From positions 19,256-54,037 of the forward strand of contig JANLFS010000007.1 in assembly GCA_024655925.1 (NCBI GenBank): a stretch of DNA of 34,782 bases, given 5' to 3'. Of this stretch, positions 1 to 7,757 are shown one piece after another. The DNA is from Bacillota bacterium. GTDB taxonomy: Bacteria; Bacillota; DTU025; JANLFS01. The notes beneath the pieces are model-generated. The model worked only from the letters and a program-made list of their open reading frames with translations. It did not search any database and was not told the origin of the DNA. How positions within the stretch are numbered: position 1 is the first letter of the stretch; every line of letters starts with the position of its first letter. Made by a program: the position numbers and the translations under genes.

Positions 1-975
1 TGTTCACTGTGTGGGCTGTGCAAGGAGTTCTGTGTGGGCGCGTACGATATGCCGACACTGGTTCGAGCTGCCCGCGAGGACCTGGTGCACAGCGGTCTGG
101 CTCCATCGGGAGCGATGCTCATGCGCGAGTCCATTCGGGAAGGTGGAACCCCGTGGGATTCGCAGCTGCTACGAAAGCTCGGGGCCGGCGTGGTCAACTC
201 GCGCGGGGCCTCGCCCGGTCTCGCCGATCGCTCACAATCCCCCGTGCTTCTGTTTGCTGGCTGCGCGGCGAGATCTTTGAGACCTTCAATCATCGATGCC
301 ATGGTGAAGATCCTCGATGTCGCCCATGTCCGCTTCACCATGCTTGAGAACGAGGTATGCTGCGGGCTGCCTCTGTACGATGAGGGTTTCCGGGAAGAAG
401 CAAGGGAACAGGCGGTAGGAATCGGTGCCTCAATCGCGTCCACTGAATGCAAGGTGCTCGTGTCTCTCTGCCCCACATGCGTCTGGGCCTTCCGGGATGT
501 CTATCCTGACCTGGGGGTCAACCTAGGCGGTGAGCTCAAGATACTCCATTCATCAGAGTTTATCTTTCGGCTACTGACAGACGGTGGTCTCAACGCTGGG
601 CCGAGAGCGGATGGGGTCCCCCACGCCTCCGACAAGTTTGTTGTCACCTATCACGATCCCTGCTCGATGGGGAGAATCCTGCACAAGTATGAAACTCCGC
701 GAGAGGTTATTGGGAGTCTTCCCGGGGTGGAGCTTCGGGAAATGCGATGGGCAAGGGATCACGCCCACTGCTGTGGCGGCGCCTCAGTACACACCCTCTA
801 CCCGGAAGTGGGAGAACCCATAGCCACGACCCGGGCAGGCGAAGCCCTTGAGACAGGCGCAGGCGTGCTCGTGTCCACATGCCCGTCGTGTGAGCATCAC
901 CTCTCAGAGGCTGCAGGAGATGGGCTTGAGGTACTCGACGTTGCCGAACTCGTGGCGTCAATTCTCGAACTATGA
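1..975 (+). CDS. (Fe-S)-binding oxidoreductase subunit with two CCG domains, 5' partial
   Basis: The reading frame is open from the first base, so the true start lies off the left edge; 324 residues are visible. The first visible residues are CSLCGLCKEFC, the second ferredoxin-type 4Fe-4S motif of a GlpC/GlcF/LutA-like protein. Two cysteine-rich CCG domains follow: the first has GCAA, EVCCGLP and SLCPTC, the second has DPCS, HCCGG and STCPSC. Such subunits pass electrons from a flavoprotein dehydrogenase (glycolate, lactate or glycerol-3-phosphate type) to quinones or other carriers; an FAD partner is probably just upstream. The aldolase gene follows after 28 bases, so it likely belongs to the same catabolic operon. 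The substrate cannot be told from this fragment. Confidence 0.88.
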   Translation, partial: CSLCGLCKEFCVGAYDMPTLVRAAREDLVHSGLAPSGAMLMRESIREGGTPWDSQLLRKLGAGVVNSRGASPGLADRSQSPVLLFAGCAARSLRPSIIDAMVKILDVAHVRFTMLENEVCCGLPLYDEGFREEAREQAVGIGASIASTECKVLVSLCPTCVWAFRDVYPDLGVNLGGELKILHSSEFIFRLLTDGGLNAGPRADGVPHASDKFVVTYHDPCSMGRILHKYETPREVIGSLPGVELREMRWARDHAHCCGGASVHTLYPEVGEPIATTRAGEALETGAGVLVSTCPSCEHHLSEAAGDGLEVLDVAELVASILEL

Positions 976-1003
976 AGAGTCCTTTTCTTGGAGGTTGAGT
1001 GCT

Positions 1004-1885
1004 ATGCCCCTGGCGAGAGTGGTCGACATGCTCAAGACAGCAACCGAGCGTAAGTATGCCATCTGTGCCTTCAACGTGGAGTGTTTCGACGTGGCCCGAG
1101 CGGCTATCGAGGCGGCCGAGGCCGAGAGGGCGCCGGTGATTGTCGAGGCGGTGGAACCCGCTTTGAGGTCGATGGGTTTGACACACATCGCCAACTACGT
1201 GAGACGACTGGCCGAGGAGGCTTCGGTACCCATCGGATTGCACTTGGATCACGGCGGTTCGCTCGACATAGTTCGCGAGTGCCTGGAAGCCGGGTTCACC
1301 TCGGTAATGATAGATGCAAGCCACCTGAGCCTTGAGGAGAACATCAGGGTGAGCTCAATTGCCGTGCGCATGGGCAGGGACTACGGGGCATGTGTCGAGG
1401 GGGAGATCGGCCGTGTGCCCGGGCTTGAGGCTGAGGGCCCATCGGAGGGGGGTGACCGCTCCTACACAGACCCTGCCGAGGCGGCTGAGTACTGTGAACG
1501 CAGTGGGATTGACTGTCTGGCTGTCTCCATTGGCACTGTTCACTATATGAGACGGGTTCCCCTGGAGCTGGATATCGACCTCCTTCACAGAATACGCAAG
1601 GCAGTACGGGTGCCGTTGGTGCTGCACGGAGGAGCCGCAGTGGTTGACGACGATATGAGAACCGTAGTTCAGGCAGGCATCTGCAAGTATAACATCGCCT
1701 TCAAACCCTACAAGGCGTTCGTCACCGGACTTCGGAACGCACTCGACAACCTGCAGGAAGAGGTCTCTCCCGGCAAGCTCTGGGTCTCCCCGGCTGCGAT
1801 AATGCAGGCTGGACGCGAGGCCGCAAAGGCAGAGATGAGGTCGAAGATCCGGCTTCTTGGCGGGTCAGGGCAGGCTGGTGCGTGA
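1004..1885 (+). CDS. class II fructose-bisphosphate/ketose-bisphosphate aldolase family (GatY/KbaY/IolJ-like)
   Basis: Zinc-dependent TIM-barrel aldolase of 293 residues that should cleave a ketose phosphate into dihydroxyacetone phosphate and an aldehyde. The start is ATG 1004, preceded by GGAGGTTGAG at a good distance; an upstream in-frame extension overlaps the previous gene and is not needed. Visible signatures are LHLDHGG (D82 catalytic, H83 zinc), VEGEIG (E134), GTVH (H180) and VLHGG (H208), the spacing expected of the KbaY/GatY group. Length is normal. Placed beside a dehydrogenase, a sugar kinase and an IolB homologue, it most likely performs the final cleavage in this operon. IolJ, the inositol-pathway aldolase, belongs to the same family, but sequence alone does not separate IolJ, GatY and FbaA. 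Confidence 0.93.
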   Translation: MPLARVVDMLKTATERKYAICAFNVECFDVARAAIEAAEAERAPVIVEAVEPALRSMGLTHIANYVRRLAEEASVPIGLHLDHGGSLDIVRECLEAGFTSVMIDASHLSLEENIRVSSIAVRMGRDYGACVEGEIGRVPGLEAEGPSEGGDRSYTDPAEAAEYCERSGIDCLAVSIGTVHYMRRVPLELDIDLLHRIRKAVRVPLVLHGGAAVVDDDMRTVVQAGICKYNIAFKPYKAFVTGLRNALDNLQEEVSPGKLWVSPAAIMQAGREAAKAEMRSKIRLLGGSGQAGA

Positions 1886-1921
1886 CCCGATGAGCCTTGA
1901 GACGAATCGGGGGTGGACCGC

Positions 1922-3061
1922 ATGATTAGAGGGCAGTTCGCGGTCGGGCGGTACATACAAGGCCCCGGCGCTCTATCTCGATGTGGTGAGTTCATGCCGG
2001 TCAAACGCGGGAAGGTGCTCTTCCTGGCTGACGAGATCGTGATGGGACTCACGCACGACCAATTTGCATCGAGCGTTGCAGACGCCGGCCTGTGCGCTGT
2101 CCCTTGCCTGTTTGGAGGAGAGTGTTCCGAGGAAGAAATCCATCGGGTGCGTGAGCGCGCGGTCTCCAGTGATGTCGCTCTGATTGCGGGCGCTGGCGGA
2201 GGCAAGTGTATAGACACTGCCAGGATGGTGAGTCACTTCCTTGAATTGCCCTTGGTGTCCATACCGACCATTGCTGCGACCAACTCCGCTACTAGTAGCT
2301 TGGCGGCAGTATACTCGGAGGACCATTCCTACAGGTACGCAGTGAAGGTGGGTCGGACTCCCGAACTTGCCGTGGTCGACACACGGATTATTGCGCAAGC
2401 CCCGGTCCGATTTCTCGTGGCGGGGATGGGCGACGCGCTCTGCCCGAAATACGAAGGCCGTGCAATGCAACTCTCTGGCAAACTGACTGTGCACGGGACC
2501 AGGCCAAGCGACACAGCCTTGGCGATTTCGGAGATGGCCCATGAGATCATCCTGGAGAAGGGATCTCTCGCCATGATGTCTGTCCAGCACAAGCGTGTTA
2601 CCCCTGCTCTCGAGGATACAGTCGAGGCCATTCTGTTCCTCAGCGAGCTGGGCGCGGAAGGGGGAGGAGGCACCGCGGTCGGTCATGGCCTGCACGCCGC
2701 GTTCACCGTCCTTCCTGAGCTGAAGGCTGTGTACCACGGCGAGAGGGCGGTCTTCGGCCTGATCGTCCAGTTGATACTGGAAGACCGGCCTCTTTGGGAA
2801 ATCTCGCGTATTCAGGACTTCTGCGTCGAGGTCGGACTCCCCGTCACGTTGGCTCAGCTTCGTATCACAAACGGCGTTGAGGAGGCTCTCGGCAAGGTTG
2901 TGCGGAAGGCATGCGAGCCTGGCGGCTACGTTCACAACATGCCTTTCCCGGTGACAGAAGAGTCCCTCACGGGAGCCATACATGCTGCTGATGCACTGGG
3001 ACGAAAGGCCCTCGCGCGATCAAACGGCAGTACGTCAGAGAGGGGGTGGCGCGACTCCTAG
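1922..3061 (+). CDS. GldA-like iron-containing/group III alcohol dehydrogenase
   Basis: NAD-dependent polyol dehydrogenase of the glycerol dehydrogenase type, 379 residues. ATG 1922 is chosen because the purine-rich GGGGGTGG at 1909-1916 is spaced for it; a GTG at 1913 lies inside that element. Motifs seen are the nucleotide-binding GAGGGKCIDTA, the IPTIAATNSATSS loop, AGMGDAL (metal-ligand Asp region) and, near the C-terminus, VGHGLHAAF and YHGERAVFG, which carry the two metal-binding histidines. Family members oxidise glycerol, related polyols or hydroxyketones. It sits between the aldolase and the TRAP importer, so it probably oxidises the imported compound or reduces an aldol product. True substrate unknown. 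Confidence 0.9.
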   Translation: MIRGQFAVGRYIQGPGALSRCGEFMPVKRGKVLFLADEIVMGLTHDQFASSVADAGLCAVPCLFGGECSEEEIHRVRERAVSSDVALIAGAGGGKCIDTARMVSHFLELPLVSIPTIAATNSATSSLAAVYSEDHSYRYAVKVGRTPELAVVDTRIIAQAPVRFLVAGMGDALCPKYEGRAMQLSGKLTVHGTRPSDTALAISEMAHEIILEKGSLAMMSVQHKRVTPALEDTVEAILFLSELGAEGGGGTAVGHGLHAAFTVLPELKAVYHGERAVFGLIVQLILEDRPLWEISRIQDFCVEVGLPVTLAQLRITNGVEEALGKVVRKACEPGGYVHNMPFPVTEESLTGAIHAADALGRKALARSNGSTSERGWRDS

Positions 3062-3157
3062 AACCCAAGTCGGCAGACCAAATCTCACAGGAAACCTTGC
3101 CGGACAATGAAATGCGGTCAGCGAACGTCGCGCGAATAACGAGAGGAGGCAGGATCC

Positions 3158-4144
3158 ATGAGAAAACTGCTTGTCTCACTGGCCGTGTTAGCGCTTCTGA
3201 CCTGCATATCAGGAGGCGTGCTCGGAGCCAGGGTAATGCGGGTGGGACACGAGGGGAGCACTGAGAGTCTCGATCACATAGCGCTCCTCAAGTTCGCAGA
3301 ACTGGTTGAAGCGAAGACCAACGGGGAGATCACCGTCAAGATATTCCCCATGAACCAGCTAGGCAGCTTCTTCACACAGCTTCAGAACCTCAAACAGGGA
3401 CTCCAGGAAGGTCACGTGAACGGACTGGGCTTCCCCGGCCACCTGGTCCCTGAGTTCTTCCTCTTCAACACAGCTTTCGCGCTCCGGGGCTTTGATGAGA
3501 ACGCGCGGGTAATCAACGGTCCTGCCGGGCAGGAGATAAGGGCCAAACTCATAAAGGATCACGGCATTCGACTCATCTCTGTTGGCGGCTGGCGGCGCGG
3601 AGCCCGGCAACTGCTTTCCAAGAAGCCCATCAGATCGGTGGAAGACGTGAAGGGATTGAAGATCCGTGTCCCAGAGACCCCATCATACATCGCCGCATGG
3701 GAGGCTGTAGGGGCATCTCCGACTCCCGTCGCGTTCGGTGAGGTCTACCTGGCTCTTCAACAGGGAGTTGTCGATGCTATGGAGTGCCCTCTGGACTTGA
3801 TCTACGCGCAGAAGTTCTACGAATGCGCCAAGTATATCTCCCTGACTTCTCACTTGGCCGAGCTTCTGGCATTGGGCGTCAACGAGAAGTTCTACCAGAG
3901 CCTTACCCCGGCTCAGCAGCGCGCCCTGGAGGAGGCGGCCGCCGAAGCGGGGGCTTACAACAAGGAGATGGTCGATAAGCTTCAGGAGGAGTACATGGAG
4001 AAGATGAAGGCGGCCGGGGTCACCTTCATCGAGGTAGATAAGGATGCATTTTGGGCGAAAGGGCAGCGGGCGCCCTACGTGCTAGAAGAGAAGGGCATCT
4101 GGCCCAAGGGATTCTATGACCGCGTATTGAAGTCCCTCAACTAG
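3158..4144 (+). CDS. dctP: TRAP transporter solute-binding protein, DctP family
   Basis: Extracytoplasmic substrate-binding subunit of a tripartite ATP-independent transporter, 328 residues. ATG 3158 follows GAGGAGGC. The N-terminus is a Sec signal peptide (MRKLL, hydrophobic core, cleavage near GVLGA). The only nearby Cys (LLTC) is a poor lipobox, so this looks like a soluble exported protein rather than a lipoprotein. The mature part has the family signatures LKIRVPETPSY (with the carboxylate-binding Arg), VAFGEVYLALQQGVVDAMECP, and QNLKQGLQEG. DctP proteins usually bind organic or sugar acids through that Arg, which fits a uronate-like or aldonate-like substrate for the operon. A large hairpin follows the stop codon before dctQ. 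Confidence 0.95.
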   Translation: MRKLLVSLAVLALLTCISGGVLGARVMRVGHEGSTESLDHIALLKFAELVEAKTNGEITVKIFPMNQLGSFFTQLQNLKQGLQEGHVNGLGFPGHLVPEFFLFNTAFALRGFDENARVINGPAGQEIRAKLIKDHGIRLISVGGWRRGARQLLSKKPIRSVEDVKGLKIRVPETPSYIAAWEAVGASPTPVAFGEVYLALQQGVVDAMECPLDLIYAQKFYECAKYISLTSHLAELLALGVNEKFYQSLTPAQQRALEEAAAEAGAYNKEMVDKLQEEYMEKMKAAGVTFIEVDKDAFWAKGQRAPYVLEEKGIWPKGFYDRVLKSLN

Positions 4145-4164
4145 CGGGAGGGACGTCCTCCAGC

Positions 4165-4229
4165 GCTGAGCGGGACCATCCTGCGTGACTCATGCCCGTG
4201 ATGCCGGGCACAGGAAGGTCCCACTCAGC
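4165..4229 (+). promoter_or_regulatory. large intercistronic hairpin between TRAP dctP and dctQ
   Basis: An almost symmetrical stem: GCTGAG (4165-4170) pairs with CTCAGC (4224-4229), GGGACC (4172-4177) with GGTCCC (4217-4222), and TCCTG (4179-4183) with CAGGA (4211-4215). Each block is separated by a single opposed mismatch (C/A, A/A). An inner stem GCCCG (4194-4198) pairs with CGGGC (4205-4209). No T-run follows, so it is not a classical terminator. Its place directly after the binding-protein gene suggests 3' protection of the dctP message or partial termination, giving more binding protein than permease. Confidence 0.7.
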
Positions 4230-4269
4230 TCCAGGTGCCGCACTCCGGCGGAGAGGAGAGTGACGAGGG

Positions 4270-4746
4270 TTGAAGGCTCTTCTGAAGGCCACCTCCGTGG
4301 GTCTAGAGCTCGGGGTCCGGGCGGTCATGATAATCATGGTCTCGGTCGTGACTCTTCAGATTGTCATGCGGTATGTGGTCGGCAAACCGCTGATGTGGAG
4401 CGAGGAACTGGCCAGACTCTCGTACGCATGGTTTTCCTACTTAGGAGTCGCACTTGCCACCAGCGAGCAATCTCATCTGAGGGTCAGTTTCTTTGCCGAT
4501 AAGGCACCGGCTCGAGTACGGCGGGCGCTGACGCTCTTCAGCCAGGTCATCATCCTGCTGTTCTGTGCCGCAGTCGGCTGGCAAACTCTCCAGATGCCGC
4601 GGATCATGGGTACCATAAGGATGTACAGTCTCGGGGTCCCCCTATGGTGGCTCCTGGTTGCCATCGTCCCTGGGTTCCTGGCGTCGATACTCTACACTCT
4701 GGACCAGATGAAACGCGGAACACCACCTGAGGGGGGAGACCGATGA
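4270..4746 (+). CDS. dctQ: TRAP transporter small permease, DctQ family
   Basis: Small membrane subunit of the TRAP transporter, 158 residues with about four hydrophobic segments, as expected for DctQ. The start is TTG 4270, with GGAGAGGAGAG upstream; an in-frame TGA at 4261 leaves no room for an earlier start. The WSEELARLSYAWFSYLG segment after the first helix is characteristic of the family. DctQ pairs with DctM in the cytoplasmic membrane and docks the binding protein. The stop overlaps the DctM start (ATGA at 4743), so the two are translationally coupled. Confidence 0.93.
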   Translation: MKALLKATSVGLELGVRAVMIIMVSVVTLQIVMRYVVGKPLMWSEELARLSYAWFSYLGVALATSEQSHLRVSFFADKAPARVRRALTLFSQVIILLFCAAVGWQTLQMPRIMGTIRMYSLGVPLWWLLVAIVPGFLASILYTLDQMKRGTPPEGGDR

Positions 4747-6020
4747 GCGGATGGTGGCTTCTGATCGCCTTCGGGGTTCTGACTGTCATGGGCATCCCCA
4801 TAGCGTTCTCGCTGGGCGCTTCCTGCGTCGCCTTCTTCGTGCTGAACGGGATCCCCCTTTCCACAATGCCGCGCATCATGATGAGTCTGTATGAGACCTT
4901 CCCGTTCCTGGCGATACCGTTCTTCGCCCTGGCTGGGCAGCTAATGAATCTCGGCGGCATCACTGTCCGCATATTCGACTTCGCAAAGACTGTCGCCGGC
5001 CACATACCGGGCGGCCTCGCCCACGCGAACGTGGTGGCGAGCATGATCTTCGCCGGCATGAGTGGCTCCGCGGTGGCAGACAGCGCGGGCCTGGGCACCA
5101 TCGAGATACAGGCAATGCGCGAAGACGGGTATGACCCGGACTTCTCGGCCGCGATAACCGCGGCATCCTCCACGGTGGGCCCCATCATACCGCCGAGCAT
5201 TCCTTTTGTTCTGTATGGCGCGATGGCTAACGTCTCCGTCGGAGCGCTGTTCCTCGCCGGAGCCATCCCGGGCATATTGATGGGCCTGTCACTCATGGCA
5301 GTGGTGTATGTGATAGCCCTGAAACGAGGGTATGGGGTGTGTGAGAAGCCCACGTTTCACGGGGCACTCAGGTCGTTCATGTACGCTGTCCCGGCATTGG
5401 CCACTCCGGTCCTGATTCTGGGCGGAATCGTGCTCGGAGTGTGCACACCCACTGAGGCTGCCGTGATAGCAGTGCTCTACGCCCTCTTCCTGGGGCTGAT
5501 CGTATACAGGGAGATGACCCCCAGGGACGTACTGCGTATCATAGGTAGAGTCGCCCGGACCGTGGGCATGGTAGCACTCCTGTCCTGCACCGCCACGGTT
5601 TTCGGGTGGATACTCACTTACGAAGGGATACCACAGGCTATCGCCCAGGCGATGACGTCGATATCGCCCAACCGGTATGTGCTGCTTCTGATCATCAACC
5701 TTCTCCTGTTGCTTGTCGGGTGTTTCATGGACACCACGCCTGCCCTGATAGTGCTGGTTCCCATCCTCCTCCCCATGATCACGGCGTTCGGCATAGACCG
5801 GGTGCACTTCGGAGTTGTGATGGTGCTGAATCTCATGATCGGGCTTCTGACTCCTCCGGTTGGACTGTGCACGTTCATTGTCTCTGATATAGCCAAGCGC
5901 CCATTTGAGTGCGTCGTCAAAGCCACTCTGCCGTTCATGGCGATTCTCATAGCAGTCCTGATGCTTGTTACATACTTCCCTGACATCACCCTGTTCCTCC
6001 CACGCCTGCTTCTCAGATAA
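4743..6020 (+). CDS. dctM: TRAP transporter large permease, DctM family
   Basis: Ion-driven large permease of the TRAP system, 425 residues, a normal DctM length, with about a dozen hydrophobic segments. Family signatures are FPFLAIPFFALAGQLM, HANVVASMIFAGMSGSAVAD, AAITAASSTVGPIIPPSIP and LMIGLLTPPVGLCTF. ATG 4743 overlaps the dctQ stop by four bases. Together with DctP and DctQ it forms a complete importer for the upstream catabolic operon, driven by a sodium or proton gradient rather than ATP. Confidence 0.96.
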   Translation: MSGWWLLIAFGVLTVMGIPIAFSLGASCVAFFVLNGIPLSTMPRIMMSLYETFPFLAIPFFALAGQLMNLGGITVRIFDFAKTVAGHIPGGLAHANVVASMIFAGMSGSAVADSAGLGTIEIQAMREDGYDPDFSAAITAASSTVGPIIPPSIPFVLYGAMANVSVGALFLAGAIPGILMGLSLMAVVYVIALKRGYGVCEKPTFHGALRSFMYAVPALATPVLILGGIVLGVCTPTEAAVIAVLYALFLGLIVYREMTPRDVLRIIGRVARTVGMVALLSCTATVFGWILTYEGIPQAIAQAMTSISPNRYVLLLIINLLLLLVGCFMDTTPALIVLVPILLPMITAFGIDRVHFGVVMVLNLMIGLLTPPVGLCTFIVSDIAKRPFECVVKATLPFMAILIAVLMLVTYFPDITLFLPRLLLR

Positions 6021-6052
6021 GGGAAGCGGAATGGACTAGGAGGTTGCGCCCA

Positions 6053-6889
6053 GTGTATCTCTGCTTTCACAGCATTGCGTTCAGTCCGGCCGGCGTATGG
6101 AGCAACGCCTACAGTCTCATGGATGCAGCAAGTGCTATTGCCCGGATAGGGTATTCCGGCGTCGAGATGACTGCGGCACGCCCGCACGCGTGGCCACCTG
6201 ACCTGGATGGCTCGACGCGCCGCACCATCAGGAAGGAGCTGGACAACCTCGGCCTTCGAGTGTCGGCTGTGTGTCCGCTGATTGCCCCGGCCCTGAACCC
6301 CGCAAGCCCCTTCCCAAACGAGTACAAGGATGCCCGGGATCACGTGCTTTCGTGTGTTCGGCTCGCGGCGGACCTGGGCTCTCCTCTGGTTGTGTACCCC
6401 GCGGGATACGTGATCCGCGGCACCTCGAGTGAGGAGGCCTGGAAGCGATCATGTGAGACCCTTGCGGCTGCGGCCGAAGTCGGGAGAAAGGAAGGGGTTG
6501 CCCTCGCAGTGGAGGCGATCCGGCGATGCTCATCGAATCTGCTGTGGAACTCCGACCAGGCCCTTAGGATGAAGTCCGATGTTGGTGCAGCAAACGTTGG
6601 GTTCACCATGGACACGTTTCACGTGTGGGCAGAAGGCGAGCAACCGGCGGACGTCATCCGCAAGTATGGCAACTCGCTCCTCCACGTGCACATGGAAGAT
6701 GCATCAGCGACTGGCACTGAAAGGCGAGTGCCTGGGGCTGGCGCCCGGGATCTGCCCGGAGTCGTGCGATGCCTCATGGAAGGAGGCTATGAAGGAGCCA
6801 TCTCAGTGGAACTGTGGGGGCTGGACCCGGTGGAAACCGCTGAGATGAGTTTCCGGTACCTGGCCCCTCTGGTTGAGGCCAGAGTCTGA
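6053..6889 (+). CDS. sugar phosphate isomerase/epimerase-like TIM-barrel protein (AP endonuclease family 2 fold)
   Basis: Xylose-isomerase-like TIM-barrel protein, 278 residues from GTG 6053. I prefer this start because AGGAGG (6038-6043) abuts the upstream TTG 6044 but lies nine bases before GTG 6053. Likely metal ligands are visible as Glu in LAVEAI, Asp/His in TMDTFHVW, His/Glu in HVHMED and Glu in SVELWG, the standard pattern of the IolE/IolI/tagatose-3-epimerase group. Members isomerise, epimerise or dehydrate sugars, keto-sugars or inosose. Next to an IolB homologue an IolE/IolI-like role is possible, but these families are too divergent to name a substrate. Confidence 0.88.
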   Translation: MYLCFHSIAFSPAGVWSNAYSLMDAASAIARIGYSGVEMTAARPHAWPPDLDGSTRRTIRKELDNLGLRVSAVCPLIAPALNPASPFPNEYKDARDHVLSCVRLAADLGSPLVVYPAGYVIRGTSSEEAWKRSCETLAAAAEVGRKEGVALAVEAIRRCSSNLLWNSDQALRMKSDVGAANVGFTMDTFHVWAEGEQPADVIRKYGNSLLHVHMEDASATGTERRVPGAGARDLPGVVRCLMEGGYEGAISVELWGLDPVETAEMSFRYLAPLVEARV

Positions 6890-6937
6890 GCAGGCGTAGT
6901 AGCACCCGGTGAACACACACTTAGGAGGCGTTGAACC

Positions 6938-7723
6938 GTGATCGTACATAAGCCCTATATCCAGCGTGAGGGGTACACGCCTATCGTGGAGAAGGCAAAG
7001 GGTGAGAGCGTCAAAATAGACTTCGGCCTGCTATACCTAGGCGAAGGTAAGTCCTACAAGGGCCGCACCGAGGGGAACGAGGTCGGACTTGTCATCCTGA
7101 GCGGACGATGCACGGTGGAAGCTGGCGGAAGTGTCTTCCGCGACATCGGCGACCGGCAGGACGTGTTCTCGGGCCCGGCCCACACCGTTTACCTGCCACC
7201 GGGCACGGAGTACACGGTGACTACCAGGTCCTGGGCGGATATCGCCGTCTGCTCCACTCCTTGTGACAAGAGGGGATCGGTGAGGCTTGTCCGGCCTGAC
7301 GAGGTTTCTTACAGGTCGGTGGGGCAGTTCCACTGGAGACGCGACGCGTACTACATGGTAGAGCCACGGACAGGGGCACACACACTGCGCGTCGGCGAAG
7401 TCATTTTCCCCCCGGGCCACTGGACACTCCCGCCCCACAACCATGACGAGGAGGAAGAGATCTACTTCTACCGCATCAGGCCGTCTCATGGGTTTGGGTT
7501 GCAGCTGATCTACACCGACGACGGCTCCATAAACGAGACCCGAATGGTCCGGGATAACGACACCATAGTCGTCCCCAGAGGGTATCACCCTGTGGCAGCA
7601 TCACCGGGCGATGCGGTGTGCGTGCTCTGGATCATGGCACCTGCGCTTGAGAGGACGCCGTTGGTACTGCATCCTGACCCTCGGTACTCATGGGCCGGTA
7701 ACTGGGACTTCCTTGTCAAGTAA
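6938..7723 (+). CDS. iolB: 5-deoxy-glucuronate isomerase (IolB) family
   Basis: Bicupin-fold isomerase of 261 residues, close to the usual IolB length. GTG 6938 follows TAGGAGGCG. The metal site is clear: PPHNHDEEEEIYFY (H167, H169 and a following Glu) and VVPRGYHPV (H217). Other IolB hallmarks are YLPPGTEYTV, the FPPGHW segment and the C-terminal YSWAGNWDF. Known IolB converts 5-deoxy-D-glucuronate to 2-deoxy-5-keto-D-gluconate in inositol catabolism. No IolC (PfkB type), IolD or IolG-type gene lies in the window; the neighbours are an FGGY kinase and a class II aldolase, so the substrate could be a related deoxy-uronate. Confidence 0.93.
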   Translation: MIVHKPYIQREGYTPIVEKAKGESVKIDFGLLYLGEGKSYKGRTEGNEVGLVILSGRCTVEAGGSVFRDIGDRQDVFSGPAHTVYLPPGTEYTVTTRSWADIAVCSTPCDKRGSVRLVRPDEVSYRSVGQFHWRRDAYYMVEPRTGAHTLRVGEVIFPPGHWTLPPHNHDEEEEIYFYRIRPSHGFGLQLIYTDDGSINETRMVRDNDTIVVPRGYHPVAASPGDAVCVLWIMAPALERTPLVLHPDPRYSWAGNWDFLVK

Positions 7724-7757
7724 CGATAGCTCCGACGCAGGCAGCGAGGTGTGAGGA

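Noticed and set aside
1973-2983. 336-codon antisense frame within the GldA-like gene
   Set aside because: Fully nested opposite a gene with intact dehydrogenase motifs; no plausible ribosome binding site or domain.
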